From Leptolyngbya sp. Cla-17 (GTDB taxonomy: Bacteria > Cyanobacteriota > Cyanobacteriia > Leptolyngbyales > Leptolyngbyaceae), in contig NZ_JAEVYN010000002.1 of assembly GCF_016807185.1 (NCBI RefSeq), positions 1,420,528 through 1,484,527 of the forward strand: a stretch of 64,000 nucleotides of DNA. The letters are read 5' to 3'. A program made the position numbers and the translations under genes. This document shows positions 44,799 to 53,957 of this stretch, piece after piece. The notes beneath the pieces are model-generated. The model saw nothing but the letters and a program-made list of their open reading frames with translations. It did no database searches and was not told where the DNA came from. The first letter of the stretch is position 1. Every line of letters starts with the position of its first letter.

Positions 44799-45010
44799 CT
44801 AAGCAACTTTGGCGAAGATGGCTTGGGGCAAGAGTTCGCCTTGTGACTTGTACCACTCTACAAGGCTGTCAATTATCTCTTGACCATTTCTTGCAGCTTC
44901 TTCGTAGGTGCTGCCATGCATCACAAATTGCTGGATCGGAAATTCTGGCAGATGTACAGGTAAAGCTGATCTGTTTCAGACCAATAAATGACCATGCTGT
45001 AGTGATTTAT
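44799..45010 (-). pseudogene. Decayed HicB-family antitoxin
   Basis: From an ATG at 44995 the frame reads MVIYWSETDQLYL and then shifts. One base out of frame it continues HLPEFPIQQFVMHGSTYEEAARNGQEIIDSLVEWYKSQGELLP, the classic HicB fold (IxWSxEDxxYLVxLPEF ... HGxTYEEA). Restoring one missing base (GTA in place of TA) gives an intact protein. Upstream the codons read ATA-AAT-CAC-TAC-AGC, so the original start may have been an ATG changed to ATA. No hicA toxin is next to it, so this is an orphan relic. It ends three bases after the pentapeptide gene. Confidence 0.8.
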
Positions 45011-45013
45011 GGT

Positions 45014-45757
45014 CTAACCCTCGCGGATTTGCTGGCGGAGTTTTTCTAGTTCCGGGTCGGCAGATTGACTAGCTGGAAGTTGAACGGTTGAACTCGTGCC
45101 AGAGAGAGCTTGCGATTTCATTGATTCTAGCTCTGCATCAATGTCATCAGCTTGACCGAGTTTTTCAAACCGCTGTTCTAAATCGTCCATGCTGAGTTCA
45201 GTGATGGCTTCCGACTGGGCTTCCAGTTGCAGCACCTTCTCTTCCATGCGATCGAACGCTTGCATGGCACTACCAGTTCCCACGTTACCCATCATTTCAT
45301 TGATTTGCTGAGTAGCTTTGGCAGAACGGGCACGAGCAATGTAAAGATCTTTCTTTGTTTTCGCTTCAGAAATTTTATTTTCCAGCTTTCTCATGTTTTG
45401 CTTAAGCTGATCCACCACTCCAACTTGCTGGGTCAGTTGAGCTTGCATTGCTGTAGCGGTTTCTTCATAGGATTTACGGCGTACAAGTGCTTCTCTTGCC
45501 AACTCTTCTTCCCCTTTTTGCAGGGCAAGCTGCGCTCGCCTGTACCACTCATCGGCTGTGGTTTTCGATTGGGAGTATTGCCGCTCGGTACGTTTCTGGG
45601 TCGCGATCGCCTGTGCTACGGCTTGCCGCAGTTGAATCAGGTCATCCTGCATATCCAACACAACCTGTTCCAAGATCTTTTCAGGATCTTCTGCCTGACT
45701 GATCAGCGCATTCAAGTTGGCACGAATCACCCGCCAGATTCGGTCAAAAAATCCCAT
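45014..45757 (-). CDS. VIPP1/IM30-type PspA-family protein (copy 2)
   Basis: It starts MGFFDRIWRVIRANLNALISQAEDPEKILEQ and follows copy 1 closely: EELAREALVRRK, GSAMQAFDRMEEKV, LSMDDLEQRFEKLG, and a short VIPP1-type C-terminal helix (ADPELEKLRQQIREG). At 247 residues it is a little shorter. Cyanobacteria often have one VIPP1 and one PspA; here both proteins keep the extension. A GGGA lies before the ATG at 45757. It is on the same strand as copy 1. Confidence 0.9.
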   Translation of the reverse strand: MGFFDRIWRVIRANLNALISQAEDPEKILEQVVLDMQDDLIQLRQAVAQAIATQKRTERQYSQSKTTADEWYRRAQLALQKGEEELAREALVRRKSYEETATAMQAQLTQQVGVVDQLKQNMRKLENKISEAKTKKDLYIARARSAKATQQINEMMGNVGTGSAMQAFDRMEEKVLQLEAQSEAITELSMDDLEQRFEKLGQADDIDAELESMKSQALSGTSSTVQLPASQSADPELEKLRQQIREG

Positions 45758-45809
45758 GACATTCCCACAGGTAAAAGAGCATGTCAATCATACTACCCTA
45801 CCTTTTCGG

Positions 45810-47240
45810 TTAAGGCTTTATCCCTTCTGGCTTATAAATTTCTGCTTGCACTCCCTGTTGACGCAATTGTTCAACACGAGCTTTAGCAGCACCTTCATTT
45901 TCAAAAGAGCCAAGCTGTACTTTTGCTCCAGCCGGATAATTTTGCAAATAGGCATCGGGCACTTTTTGCTGTGCTTCATCTAAAGAGCGATCGCTGCTAT
46001 AGGGAGTTACAACCTTATAATCAAGCTCTCCTACGGGAGCAGGCTGTTGAGATGGCGTTGGAGCAGGAGCAACAGTGGGAAGTTCTGGCTTCACAGGCTC
46101 AAACCTGACAGGCGGCGCAACATAGGATTTAGCAGGCAGCGCAGAACTTTGCGCTGGAGCAGAACGGTAAGGCTGAGCCGAGGGTCTATAGCGAGGAATA
46201 GGAGCCGAGGGTTTAGGTAACGACACTCTAGAAGTCGATGGCGCTGAGCTTGAAATAGGTGCAGAGGAAGAAAATGAAGACGCAGCATCAGGAAGGGGTT
46301 CTGCAACTCTTAGATTTGCAGCGCTGATTGGCACAGGCTCAGAAGATTGCGTTAGCCCATTAGTAGAAGTTGAATTGCCAGAAAGCCCTAAGTTTACAGG
46401 TTGAGTACCTTTGACCGGACTCCCTACATTGCCCGATGGAGGAGTGCCCATGCTTACAGTAGGCGCTACTTCAACAGAGCCTAATGTTTGCAAGCTTAAA
46501 TCGGGAAATTCACGGCTGGCAAGATTGGGTTGAGGCGCATTAGCCATGCCAGCAGTAGAGTTGTTTGGAGTGAAAGTAGAGGCTCCTGGAGAATTGGCAA
46601 CTGTTTGAATCTCTTTACCATCAAAGAAACGGCTGATGCTGGCTGGATTCATCACTAAAAAGCCAAACATCGCGCTAGACAGCAGCAACAACAACATAGA
46701 CCCCATGCCTAACGGGGTCAGCAAACTTTGCAAAAAGCTTTGCTCGGCTTGAACTTCTGCCTCCTCAGCGGCGAGACTTCGCAACAATTCAGAGGACTCT
46801 AAATAGTAGTCTGGGCTAACTTCATCCAAAGCTGACTCTGCTCCATCGGCAACCTGTGCCGCATATTGGGCGGCCAGTTCTTTCAATTCAGAGTCGTTTG
46901 AAATAGATAAGTTGGCTTGCTCAGGCACAGCCGCGATCGCCAAGTTCAGTCCAACGGTTGCCGGCGATCGCTCTAATGTCAGTTCAGCGTTGGATGTAAC
47001 TTGCTGAGATGGAGAGGATTCAGGGATTGGCGCAGTTGAGATTAGGTCAAGACTTTTTGGCGCTTTTCGATAAGCCGCAGGGCGAGGAGAATAGGTCGCT
47101 TTGCCAAGCGCTTTTTGCCGTCGGTACCGAGAAAGTTCTTCATCAAGCTGAATATCGGAACATGCAAAAGCTCTCTGCAACAGTGGATGCAGCGATTGAG
47201 CATAAGCTTTAGAAGACGTTATTGTAGAAGACTGACGCAT
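45810..47240 (-). CDS. SPOR-domain membrane protein
   Basis: About 476 residues. The N-terminal 170 are cytoplasmic and charged. One membrane helix (LGMGSMLLLLLSSAMFGFLVM) follows. Then comes a long Ser/Pro-rich periplasmic linker and a C-terminal SPOR domain (GAKVQLGSFENEGAAKARVEQLRQQGVQAEIYKPEG). SPOR domains bind peptidoglycan stripped of stem peptides, often at the division site. This suggests a cell-wall or septum protein. The Met at 47240 (MRQSSTITSSKAY) is the likely start. The gene is divergent from the DUF721 gene. Confidence 0.88.
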   Translation of the reverse strand: MRQSSTITSSKAYAQSLHPLLQRAFACSDIQLDEELSRYRRQKALGKATYSPRPAAYRKAPKSLDLISTAPIPESSPSQQVTSNAELTLERSPATVGLNLAIAAVPEQANLSISNDSELKELAAQYAAQVADGAESALDEVSPDYYLESSELLRSLAAEEAEVQAEQSFLQSLLTPLGMGSMLLLLLSSAMFGFLVMNPASISRFFDGKEIQTVANSPGASTFTPNNSTAGMANAPQPNLASREFPDLSLQTLGSVEVAPTVSMGTPPSGNVGSPVKGTQPVNLGLSGNSTSTNGLTQSSEPVPISAANLRVAEPLPDAASSFSSSAPISSSAPSTSRVSLPKPSAPIPRYRPSAQPYRSAPAQSSALPAKSYVAPPVRFEPVKPELPTVAPAPTPSQQPAPVGELDYKVVTPYSSDRSLDEAQQKVPDAYLQNYPAGAKVQLGSFENEGAAKARVEQLRQQGVQAEIYKPEGIKP

Positions 47241-47523
47241 TTCAAAACTCCCAACCAATTCCTCATCAAATCACCCAAGCGATCCACCCCACAACCAATC
47301 GAAGTTCAGTGTTTCAAAATCAAGAGAATACGATACTATCTAGCTGACTTACGGCGAGGTATAGATGCCGATGCTCTCCAAGGTAAAAACCAAATTTCGC
47401 ACAGTATCTCTAATCAATTGAAATTTAAGTTGAACCTGAGCCAAAGTTATACACTTCTTTATCTGACATTGATCACTTTTTTTAATTACATTTTTTAATC
47501 TTTTATTGCAGATCTTGCAAATC

Positions 47524-48084
47524 ATGGCTTTTCATTCGCTCAACCATGTCCTTGGTTCTTTAGAAAACCAGTATAAGCAGCAACACCAGAAGCAGTTTCA
47601 ACAGGTTTTGGGGCACTGGCAAACGGTGGTTGGAGCCGTCGTTGCGGCACAAACTCGCCCAACCTCAATTCAGCGAGGAGTGCTTAAAGTTGCAACTTCT
47701 AGTTCTGCTTGGGCACAGAATCTTGTGTTTGAGCGCCAGCGTATTTTGGAGAAGCTGAATCAAGTTTTGCCGCGATCGCTGACCGATATTCGTTTTTCTA
47801 CAGCTCAGTGGGCAGAGATTCCCTTAGCAACCTTTCCCGGTGAACAGGATCAGAGAGAGCTATGGCAGTCTCATCCTAGTCGTTTGCCAGGGGCGGCTAT
47901 TCCGCATCCCACCCCCGCTGCATCGCCCTCAGATACTCCGCTACTGGCGTTCCAAAATTGGTCGATGGTCGTGCGATCGCGAACCAAACACCTTCCCCGC
48001 TGTCCTCAATGTCATTCACCCACTCCAGCAGGTGAACTAGAGCGTTGGCAAGTTTGTTCACTCTGCGCGGCAAAACATTGGTAG
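47524..48084 (+). CDS. DUF721/DciA-like protein with C-terminal zinc ribbon
   Basis: The N-terminal DUF721 domain reads LNHVLGSLENQYKQQ, VLGHWQTVVGAVVAAQTRP, GVLKVATSSSAWAQNLVFERQRILEKLN. DUF721 is the domain of DciA, the helicase-loading protein of bacteria that lack DnaC/DnaI, so a replication role is plausible. The C-terminal 30 residues hold CPQCHSPTPAGELERWQVCSLC, a likely zinc ribbon not found in the proteobacterial protein. The ATG at 47524 gives MAFHSLNHVLG; weak ribosome-binding site. Confidence 0.82.
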   Translation: MAFHSLNHVLGSLENQYKQQHQKQFQQVLGHWQTVVGAVVAAQTRPTSIQRGVLKVATSSSAWAQNLVFERQRILEKLNQVLPRSLTDIRFSTAQWAEIPLATFPGEQDQRELWQSHPSRLPGAAIPHPTPAASPSDTPLLAFQNWSMVVRSRTKHLPRCPQCHSPTPAGELERWQVCSLCAAKHW

Positions 48085-48627
48085 CCAAGCTTCGACTCAG
48101 CTTATCAATTTGCAAAGTGACAACAATCACATGTTCTAGTGAGTTAGAACATGCACAAATTTTTCCAAGGAGCCAATATTAACTAGCCGTTAGTAATTGG
48201 GTGGCATAATGAGCGCAAAGGTTAAACGAACGCGAAGGTTATCTTAGCAGTCGAAAAGCAGTCGAAAATCAATCTCTAAGCTCTTTCAAAAGTGAGATTT
48301 TTTCTCTTATGGTCGGTGGATAAGATACTTCTATAGATACCGATCCCCAAAAAAAGACTCATTTTTAATAAGGTTCTTTCAAAAAACCGCTTTTACATTT
48401 TCTTGATCCCTGTAGGTTTTTGGTGTAAATCAAGAGATTTACAAAAAACACATACAAATTTAGATTCGGTTCTTCCAAATCTGAAAAGAATCTAAAAATT
48501 TCTTTTTGTCTTGAATCGCTCAAAGTTCATTACTGCTGTGAATTCAAAGTGAAAAGATGCTCGAAAAGTAAAAAATCGTTAGCTGAAAATGGGGATCATC
48601 ACTTCTTGCTCACTTTAAAAAACTTTT
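48085..48627. other. Gene-free region of about 540 bases
   Basis: A/T-rich with poly-A and poly-T runs, and scattered words such as GGTTCTTTC and GGTTCTTCC. I see no convincing frame, tRNA or terminator. A small RNA is possible but not supported. Confidence 0.4.
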
Positions 48628-48939
48628 ATGAACTCTCCTGAATCGTCAATCTCGCTCTGTCGCAACTGTCGTTACTACCTTCCTGAAGGACGACGTGGAG
48701 GGCAGTGCCAAAAGCTAAATGTCTCTGTCAAAAGTCAGTGGAATGCCTGTAGTCTATCGGATTCTCCTTTTCTTTTACCCTGGAATGGACTGGGAGATAT
48801 TATAATCTGGCAACAAAAAGCTTTAGAAGTGCAAGGAAGTGTTGAAGCCAATGCTTTTCGTAAGGTCTCCCCTAGCCAAGAGGTGTCTCAACCTGTGCCG
48901 ATGATGCTCAGCAGTGCAACATCATCCCGTCGGGTTTAG
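48628..48939 (+). CDS. Conserved small cysteine-motif protein
   Basis: A 103-residue protein opening LCRNCRYYLPEGRRGGQCQKLNVSVKSQWNACSL: Cys residues in CxxC...C...C order form a likely metal site. The rest is Pro/Ser-rich with no domain. This Cys region is well conserved in cyanobacterial proteins of the same size as I recall, but its function is unknown. Confidence 0.72.
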   Translation: MNSPESSISLCRNCRYYLPEGRRGGQCQKLNVSVKSQWNACSLSDSPFLLPWNGLGDIIIWQQKALEVQGSVEANAFRKVSPSQEVSQPVPMMLSSATSSRRV

Positions 48940-49255
48940 CCATTAGAGGCCACTAGAATTTAAACACTTTGCATAAGGAGTAGGTCGTTGAAATCCTATC
49001 AAGGTGGGGTTTTGCTCCTCATTTGAGCTAAGCGCAATTTGACTGAGCGTGCGATCGACATTTTTGGCTGAAGTCTTAAAACTCTCAAGGCCGTTATGCC
49101 TTAAATCATGGTGCTACACATTCACCTACTGCCGTCGACACCTCTTGTTAGGATGGGGAGGTGCCGACGGGTTTGGTTGTCGCCTTCTCAAATTAAAATG
49201 GCGTGCTCATGGCTTGAGCGAAGCCAACTGCGTGAGCTTTTCAAGATAATTGGTT
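48940..49255. other. Gene-free spacer before menB 3' end
   Basis: About 315 bases between convergent genes. One HIP1-like site; no clear hairpin. Overlapping small frames look random. Confidence 0.35.
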
Positions 49256-50089
49256 TTAGGGTAACCAGGGATATTGACGGAAGTCGGGCGATCGCTTCTC
49301 TAAAAATGCCTTTTTACCCTCGGCTCCTTCTTCAGTCATGTAATAGAGCAGAGTAGCGTTGCCTGCAAGTTCCTGTAATCCAGCTTGACCATCGCAATCA
49401 GCATTAAACGCCGATTTGAGGCAGCGAATGGCGATCGGACTTTTGGCTAGAATTTCCTGCGCCCACTGAATTCCTTCAGCTTCTAGTTGTTCTGTGGGAA
49501 CAATGCAATTAATTAAGCCCATGTCTAACGCTTCAGCCGCATTGTATTGACGGCATAAATACCAGATTTCTCTCGCTTTTTTTTGTCCCACAAGCCGCGC
49601 CAGATAGCTAGCCCCAAAGCCACCATCAAAACTGCCGACTTTGGGGCCTGTTTGCCCAAAGATGGCGTTATCAGCCGCGATCGTCAGGTCACAGAGAATG
49701 TGTAGCACATGACCGCCACCGATCGCGTATCCTGCCACTAGCGCAATGATGACTTTGGGCATAGAGCGGATTAGCTTCTGCAAATCCAAAACATTCAGCC
49801 GGGGCACTCCAGCTTCATCAACGTACCCTGCTTCTCCCCGAACACTTTGGTCGCCGCCAGAGCAGAAGGCATATTTACCATCCGTGTGAGGTCCGGCTCC
49901 GGTAAACAAAACTACCCCAATCCGAGTATCTTCACGGGCGTTCCAAAATGCATCATAAAGTTCCACGACCGTTTTTGGGCGAAAGGCGTTGCGCTTGTGG
50001 GGTCGGTTGATGGTGATTTTAGCAATCCCATCTGCTTTGTGATAGAGAATGTCTTCGTAGGTTTTGGCAATTTGCCAGTCGATTTGCAT
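49256..50089 (-). CDS. menB: 1,4-dihydroxy-2-naphthoyl-CoA synthase MenB
   Basis: A crotonase-fold protein of 277 residues. Landmarks: ITINRPHKRNAFRPKTV, FTGAGPHTDGKYAFCSGGDQSVRG (MenB-specific), AGYAIGGGHVLHILCDLTIAA, GQTGPKVGSFDGGFG and the C-terminal FLEKRSPDFRQYPWLP. It closes the second ring of naphthoate in phylloquinone/menaquinone synthesis in the cytosol. Full length. It stands alone without other men genes, as usual in cyanobacteria. Confidence 0.96.
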   Translation of the reverse strand: MQIDWQIAKTYEDILYHKADGIAKITINRPHKRNAFRPKTVVELYDAFWNAREDTRIGVVLFTGAGPHTDGKYAFCSGGDQSVRGEAGYVDEAGVPRLNVLDLQKLIRSMPKVIIALVAGYAIGGGHVLHILCDLTIAADNAIFGQTGPKVGSFDGGFGASYLARLVGQKKAREIWYLCRQYNAAEALDMGLINCIVPTEQLEAEGIQWAQEILAKSPIAIRCLKSAFNADCDGQAGLQELAGNATLLYYMTEEGAEGKKAFLEKRSPDFRQYPWLP

Positions 50090-50250
50090 AGGGAACTAGG
50101 GGCTAAGGTGAGGACAAAAGATAAATTGTGAACCGTCAGACCACAATAAGATCAGCAATAATGGAAGCAGTATTTTGACTAAAGCACTATCGTTAGTCTT
50201 TACTACTTATTTCTCTTTGTTATCTTCTGACGTTTTCGGTTATTGATACT

Positions 50251-51402
50251 ATGCAATCTGCATCAACTCCTACTTCAGTCATGAATGCGCCCAAAGTTGG
50301 GTTGCCTGTTACCATCATTACTGGATTTTTGGGCAGTGGCAAAACGACCCTGCTTAATCACATTCTGACCAATCAGCAAGGGGTAAGAACGGCTGTATTG
50401 GTTAATGAATTCGGTGAAATTGGCATTGACAATGAGTTAGTCGTTGCCACAGGCGATGACATGGTGGAGTTGAGTAATGGCTGTATCTGTTGCACCATTA
50501 ACAATGATTTGGTGCAGGCGGTATACAAGGTTTTAGAACGCCAAGACAACATTGATTATGTTGTGGTAGAAACCACAGGATTGGCTGACCCATTGCCTGT
50601 AGCGATGACTTTTTTGGGAACCGAACTGCGAGACATGACTCGGTTAGATTCCATTATTACCGTGGTGGATGCTGAAAATTTCAGCTTGGATTTGTTTAAC
50701 AGTCAGGCAGCGGTTAGCCAGATCACCTACGGTGATATTATCTTGCTAAATAAAGCGGATCTGGTGGATGAAGAGAAGCTAACCCATTTAGAAGCTCGTT
50801 TGCGCGAAATGAAAGAAGGCGCAAGAATTTTGCGCTCGGTGAAGGGAAAGGTGCCGCTACCTGCCATTCTCAGCGTGGGTTTATTTGAGTCAGATCAGTA
50901 TTTTGAGAATGAGCAACCAGCGGCTAAGGAACCGAAACTAGAAACTGCTCATGATCATCACGATCATCAACACGACCATGCTGAACCTGATCACGCAGAT
51001 CATTCTAATTGCGATCACGATCATGACGAATGCCTTCATGACCATGCTCATCATGATCACGCCCATCACTCCAACCATCTGGAAGAAGACGGGTTTACAT
51101 CAGTGTCATTTCAGAGCGATCGCCCCTTCGACATCAAAAAGTTTCAGCACTTTTTAGATCATCAGTTACCCGCCAGTGTATTCCGAGCTAAAGGGATTCT
51201 TTGGTTTCAAGAAAGCCCTAAACGCCACATCTTTCACCTGAGTGGCAAGCGGTTTTCACTGGACGATGACGATTGGAAAGGCGAACCTAAAACTCAGTTG
51301 GTGCTGATTGGTCAGGGCTTAGATCACGACACTCTGTTGGCACAAGTCAAGCATTGCATCGGTACCTCTTCAGAGCACCGGGGGAAAGGCTTTGGCAAAT
51401 GA
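50251..51402 (+). CDS. COG0523/CobW-like metal-chaperone GTPase
   Basis: A 383-residue G3E GTPase: P-loop GFLGSGKTTLLNHIL, ELSNGCICCTIN (the CxCC metal site), VVETTGLADPLP, LLNKADLVDEE, then a long His/Asp-rich loop (residues about 230-275, HDHHDHQHDHAEPDHADH) and a CobW C-terminal domain (SVSFQSDRPFDIKKFQHFLD). Such proteins deliver zinc or cobalt to client enzymes; the His-rich loop supports zinc. No Zur box was seen upstream. It forms an operon with the ferredoxin-like gene 15 bases downstream. Confidence 0.92.
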   Translation: MQSASTPTSVMNAPKVGLPVTIITGFLGSGKTTLLNHILTNQQGVRTAVLVNEFGEIGIDNELVVATGDDMVELSNGCICCTINNDLVQAVYKVLERQDNIDYVVVETTGLADPLPVAMTFLGTELRDMTRLDSIITVVDAENFSLDLFNSQAAVSQITYGDIILLNKADLVDEEKLTHLEARLREMKEGARILRSVKGKVPLPAILSVGLFESDQYFENEQPAAKEPKLETAHDHHDHQHDHAEPDHADHSNCDHDHDECLHDHAHHDHAHHSNHLEEDGFTSVSFQSDRPFDIKKFQHFLDHQLPASVFRAKGILWFQESPKRHIFHLSGKRFSLDDDDWKGEPKTQLVLIGQGLDHDTLLAQVKHCIGTSSEHRGKGFGK

Positions 51403-51417
51403 TTGTTGGGATAGCCC

Positions 51418-51699
51418 ATGACGCAAGTGTTTGTTTGTCTACATATCAACTGCATCCGGAACGGCTCAGAGTCGGTTTTACGGGCATTTCAAGAAAATCC
51501 AGTTGTTGATGTGGAAGTGATTGCAAGTGTATGTCAAGGACAGTGCAATATGGGGGCAACAGTGCGCGTGTTGCCCGATAACATTTGGTACTGTCGAGTC
51601 AAACCAGAGGATGCGATCGAAATTGTTCAGCAGCACTTAAAAGATGGTGAGCCAGTCGCTCGCCTGCTTCATCCGCGTATTCATCCCCGGTGGAACTAG
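51418..51699 (+). CDS. Thioredoxin-like [2Fe-2S] ferredoxin
   Basis: A 93-residue protein with QVFVCLHINCIRNGS at the start and VCQGQCNMGATVRVLPDNIWY in the middle, giving four Cys in the CX4C...CX3C order of thioredoxin-like [2Fe-2S] ferredoxins. It ends in a helix (EDAIEIVQQHLKDG). The family transfers electrons or has a structural role. It is 15 bases downstream of the COG0523 GTPase and thus may work with metal delivery. Confidence 0.88.
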   Translation: MTQVFVCLHINCIRNGSESVLRAFQENPVVDVEVIASVCQGQCNMGATVRVLPDNIWYCRVKPEDAIEIVQQHLKDGEPVARLLHPRIHPRWN

Positions 51700-51712
51700 G
51701 TGTCGGGTGTCA

Positions 51713-51742
51713 GGTAGGGATGACAGAAAGCTCATCCCTGCC
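51713..51742. terminator. Hairpin between convergent genes
   Basis: AGGGATGA and TCATCCCT with loop CAGAAAGC; three more pairs extend the stem to 11 bp. It lies between the ferredoxin and NTRC genes and could serve both strands. No T-tract. Confidence 0.5.
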
Positions 51743-51758
51743 CCCGAACCTCTACGCT

Positions 51759-53144
51759 CTACAGATTTGCCTCAATCACCTCGCGATACTGGCTCTTCTG
51801 CTTCACGCCTTTTAACTCGCCCACTTTTTCCTTGTGCTTAAATACCTGAATTGTTGGGGTACCGACAATTCCAGCAGCTTCGGCAATGTCAGGATCTTGC
51901 TCAATGTCAATATTGATGTAGTGAACTTTGCCGTCATACTCATCAATCACTTTACTGAACATGGGCTTGAGAGTATGGCAAGGACCGCATTGCGGCGAGG
52001 AGTAAAAGACCAAAATGGGGCGATCGCTCTCGTGGTATAGCTTCCGCAACGCATAGCCGCCAGAGTGACGAGTTGCATCGGGGTTAAACTCTGAGGATTG
52101 CTCATCCTCAGTTTTCTTGGTTGGCACATCAGCGGGACGAGTTTCTGCCTCTTTGGTTTGGTGAAACTCCTGCACCAAACTGTTTGCCGACAGGTAACGC
52201 TCTGCTACCATTGCCGCCATACAGCCGGTTCCTGCTGCGGTGATTGCCTGCCGATATTCGTGATCCTGTACATCACCCGCTGCATACACACCTTCAATAT
52301 TCGTTTCGACAGAACCCTGCTGGGTGGCGATGTACCCCACCTCATCTAGCTCTAGTTGTCCTTTGAATAAAGCAGTGTTAGGCGTATGACCGATCGCGTA
52401 GAACAAACCTTTGACGTGCAGTTCACTTTCTATTCCTGTGCCTCTATCCCTTAGCTTCACACCTTTCATGTGGTCCGCTTCACCAAACACATCCAAAATA
52501 TCGGTGTTCCAATGCACCGTAATCTTATCGTTTTGCAACACTCGATCCTGCATCGCTTTACTGGCACGCATCTTTTCGCTCCGCACTAACAGATGCACAT
52601 GGGAACCGTATTTGGTCAGGTACACAGCTTCTTCGGCAGCAGAATCGCCACCACCGACGACGGCAAGCTCAGCCGCTCGAAAAATCGGAGTTGCCCCATC
52701 ACAAATCGCACAGGCAGAAATGCCCCGACTCCAAAATTGATGCTCTCCTGCTAATCCGAGTCGCTTTGCCGTTGCACCTGTGGCAATGATGACGCTGTGT
52801 GCCTTAAGTTCACAACTTTCTGATTTGATGACGAACGGACGTTGGCTAAAATCCACCTCCGTTACATCTTCCGTCACCAACTCGGCCCCCCACCGAATCG
52901 CCTGCTCTTTCATCCGCGTCATCAGCATCGGACCCGTAATTCCTTCAGGGAAGCCGGGGAAGTTTTCTACTTCCGTCGTAGTCATGAGTTGTCCACCGGG
53001 CAAGCCGCCCGCCTGAAATCCCTCAAACATAAATGGCTTCAAGTTTGCCCGCGCTGCATAAATCGCTGCCGTATAGCCCGCGGGACCCGAACCAATAATC
53101 ACGACGTTTTCAATAGCTGAGTTTTCAGTGGTTACAGTAGCCAT
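51759..53144 (-). CDS. trxB: NADPH-thioredoxin reductase fused to thioredoxin (NTRC)
   Basis: Residues 1-315 are a thioredoxin reductase: FAD site GSGPAGYTAAIYAARA, redox motif CAICDG, NADPH site VVGGGDSAAEEA, and YAAGDVQDHEYRQAITAAGTGC. After a linker of about 40 residues the C-terminal 100 residues are a thioredoxin domain with PQCGPCHTLKPM and GIVGTPTIQVFKH. This fusion, known as NTRC, is typical of plants and many cyanobacteria and supplies 2-Cys peroxiredoxins with electrons from NADPH. The protein is full length (461 residues). It is convergent with the ferredoxin-like gene. Confidence 0.95.
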   Translation of the reverse strand: MATVTTENSAIENVVIIGSGPAGYTAAIYAARANLKPFMFEGFQAGGLPGGQLMTTTEVENFPGFPEGITGPMLMTRMKEQAIRWGAELVTEDVTEVDFSQRPFVIKSESCELKAHSVIIATGATAKRLGLAGEHQFWSRGISACAICDGATPIFRAAELAVVGGGDSAAEEAVYLTKYGSHVHLLVRSEKMRASKAMQDRVLQNDKITVHWNTDILDVFGEADHMKGVKLRDRGTGIESELHVKGLFYAIGHTPNTALFKGQLELDEVGYIATQQGSVETNIEGVYAAGDVQDHEYRQAITAAGTGCMAAMVAERYLSANSLVQEFHQTKEAETRPADVPTKKTEDEQSSEFNPDATRHSGGYALRKLYHESDRPILVFYSSPQCGPCHTLKPMFSKVIDEYDGKVHYINIDIEQDPDIAEAAGIVGTPTIQVFKHKEKVGELKGVKQKSQYREVIEANL

Positions 53145-53263
53145 ACTTTAAATAAACTCGTAACGACTACGCTTAGTATACTGCATATTGGCTCAAGATG
53201 CAGAGTGAGGGTGAGTGTGGACTAAATATCCATGTCGCGTTTCAATTTCAAACTGGCATAGTG

Positions 53264-53605
53264 TTAATCGTGAAATTTCATTTGAGAGGTTTGAGTAACT
53301 TTGCCGCTTTTGTCAAAGTCAACCTGGAAGCTAAACCAGGCGTAGTCACCCCAGGCAGCAGCACCATCGTTTCCATAGCCCCAGCTATTCGTCTCTAAGC
53401 CCTGAGCTGGAGCCGGAATACGCTTCAAAACCTCGGTTTTTGTCATTCCAGTTTGAATGCTGTCAAACCCGGCTTGGGTAAATCCTTTAGGTAACTGGGT
53501 ATCGATTAAGGGATTCAAGACAAACACACTTTCGGTAAAACATTGAAGATAAATCGCTACAGGCAACGTAAGTAGCATGAAGCCAAACATGAATCTCTCA
53601 AACAT
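53264..53605 (-). CDS. Small exported protein, BamE/SmpA-like fold possible
   Basis: A 113-residue protein with an N-terminal hydrophobic segment (FGFMLLTLPVAIYLQCF) and a mature part containing FDSIQTGMTKTEVLKRIPAP, the 'I..GMT..EV...' helix seen in SmpA/OmlA-like proteins, then an aromatic strand region (NSWGYGNDGAAAWGDYAWFSFQVDF). It could be an outer-membrane or periplasmic accessory factor. I cannot assign a function. Confidence 0.68.
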   Translation of the reverse strand: MFERFMFGFMLLTLPVAIYLQCFTESVFVLNPLIDTQLPKGFTQAGFDSIQTGMTKTEVLKRIPAPAQGLETNSWGYGNDGAAAWGDYAWFSFQVDFDKSGKVTQTSQMKFHD

Positions 53606-53957
53606 TTACGCTGCGTCCTTCAATTGAGTGGATGTATCAGTCTGTTGTAAACCTAGACGTAACACCTTCCTGAATTGCTCCTTAGAAAACCAGGGCGATC
53701 GCCCATTTCAACAGTTTCGCTTTGTGAGTGTCGCTACACAACTCTAGGTTTGTTGATTGCAATTAACTTTTGAGGGTAATTGTCAAGAGTTAGTAATACC
53801 TAAGAAAGTAAGGGTATTTACGGGATTTAATTAGTTAGCAGGGTTTGAATATCGCATGGGTTTACGCGATCGCACGTAACCACTGATCGCACCATTCCCG
53901 AAATTTCTCTAGCCAATTTCCTGTAATTCACCTGTCCGTCACTCATCCTGGTTTTAT
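53606..53957. other. Upstream region of the adhesin genes, no gene seen
   Basis: A 350-base spacer between divergent genes. It contains two HIP1-like sites and presumably the promoter of the first exoprotein. A minus-strand stretch reading WLEKFREWCDQWLRAIA before a stop (53865-53920) could be a relic, too short to support. Confidence 0.35.

Noticed and set aside
48085..48627. A small RNA gene in the A/T-rich spacer
   Set aside because: I found no clear stem, promoter or terminator to support it.
49049..49356. Plus-strand open frames at the 3' end of menB
   Set aside because: They overlap menB in antisense or have random composition, with no motif.
53840..53955. Short minus-strand frame upstream of the first exoprotein (begins MSDGQVNYRKLAREI)
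   Set aside because: Only 39 codons, no ribosome-binding site, and it overlaps a competing relic-like frame.
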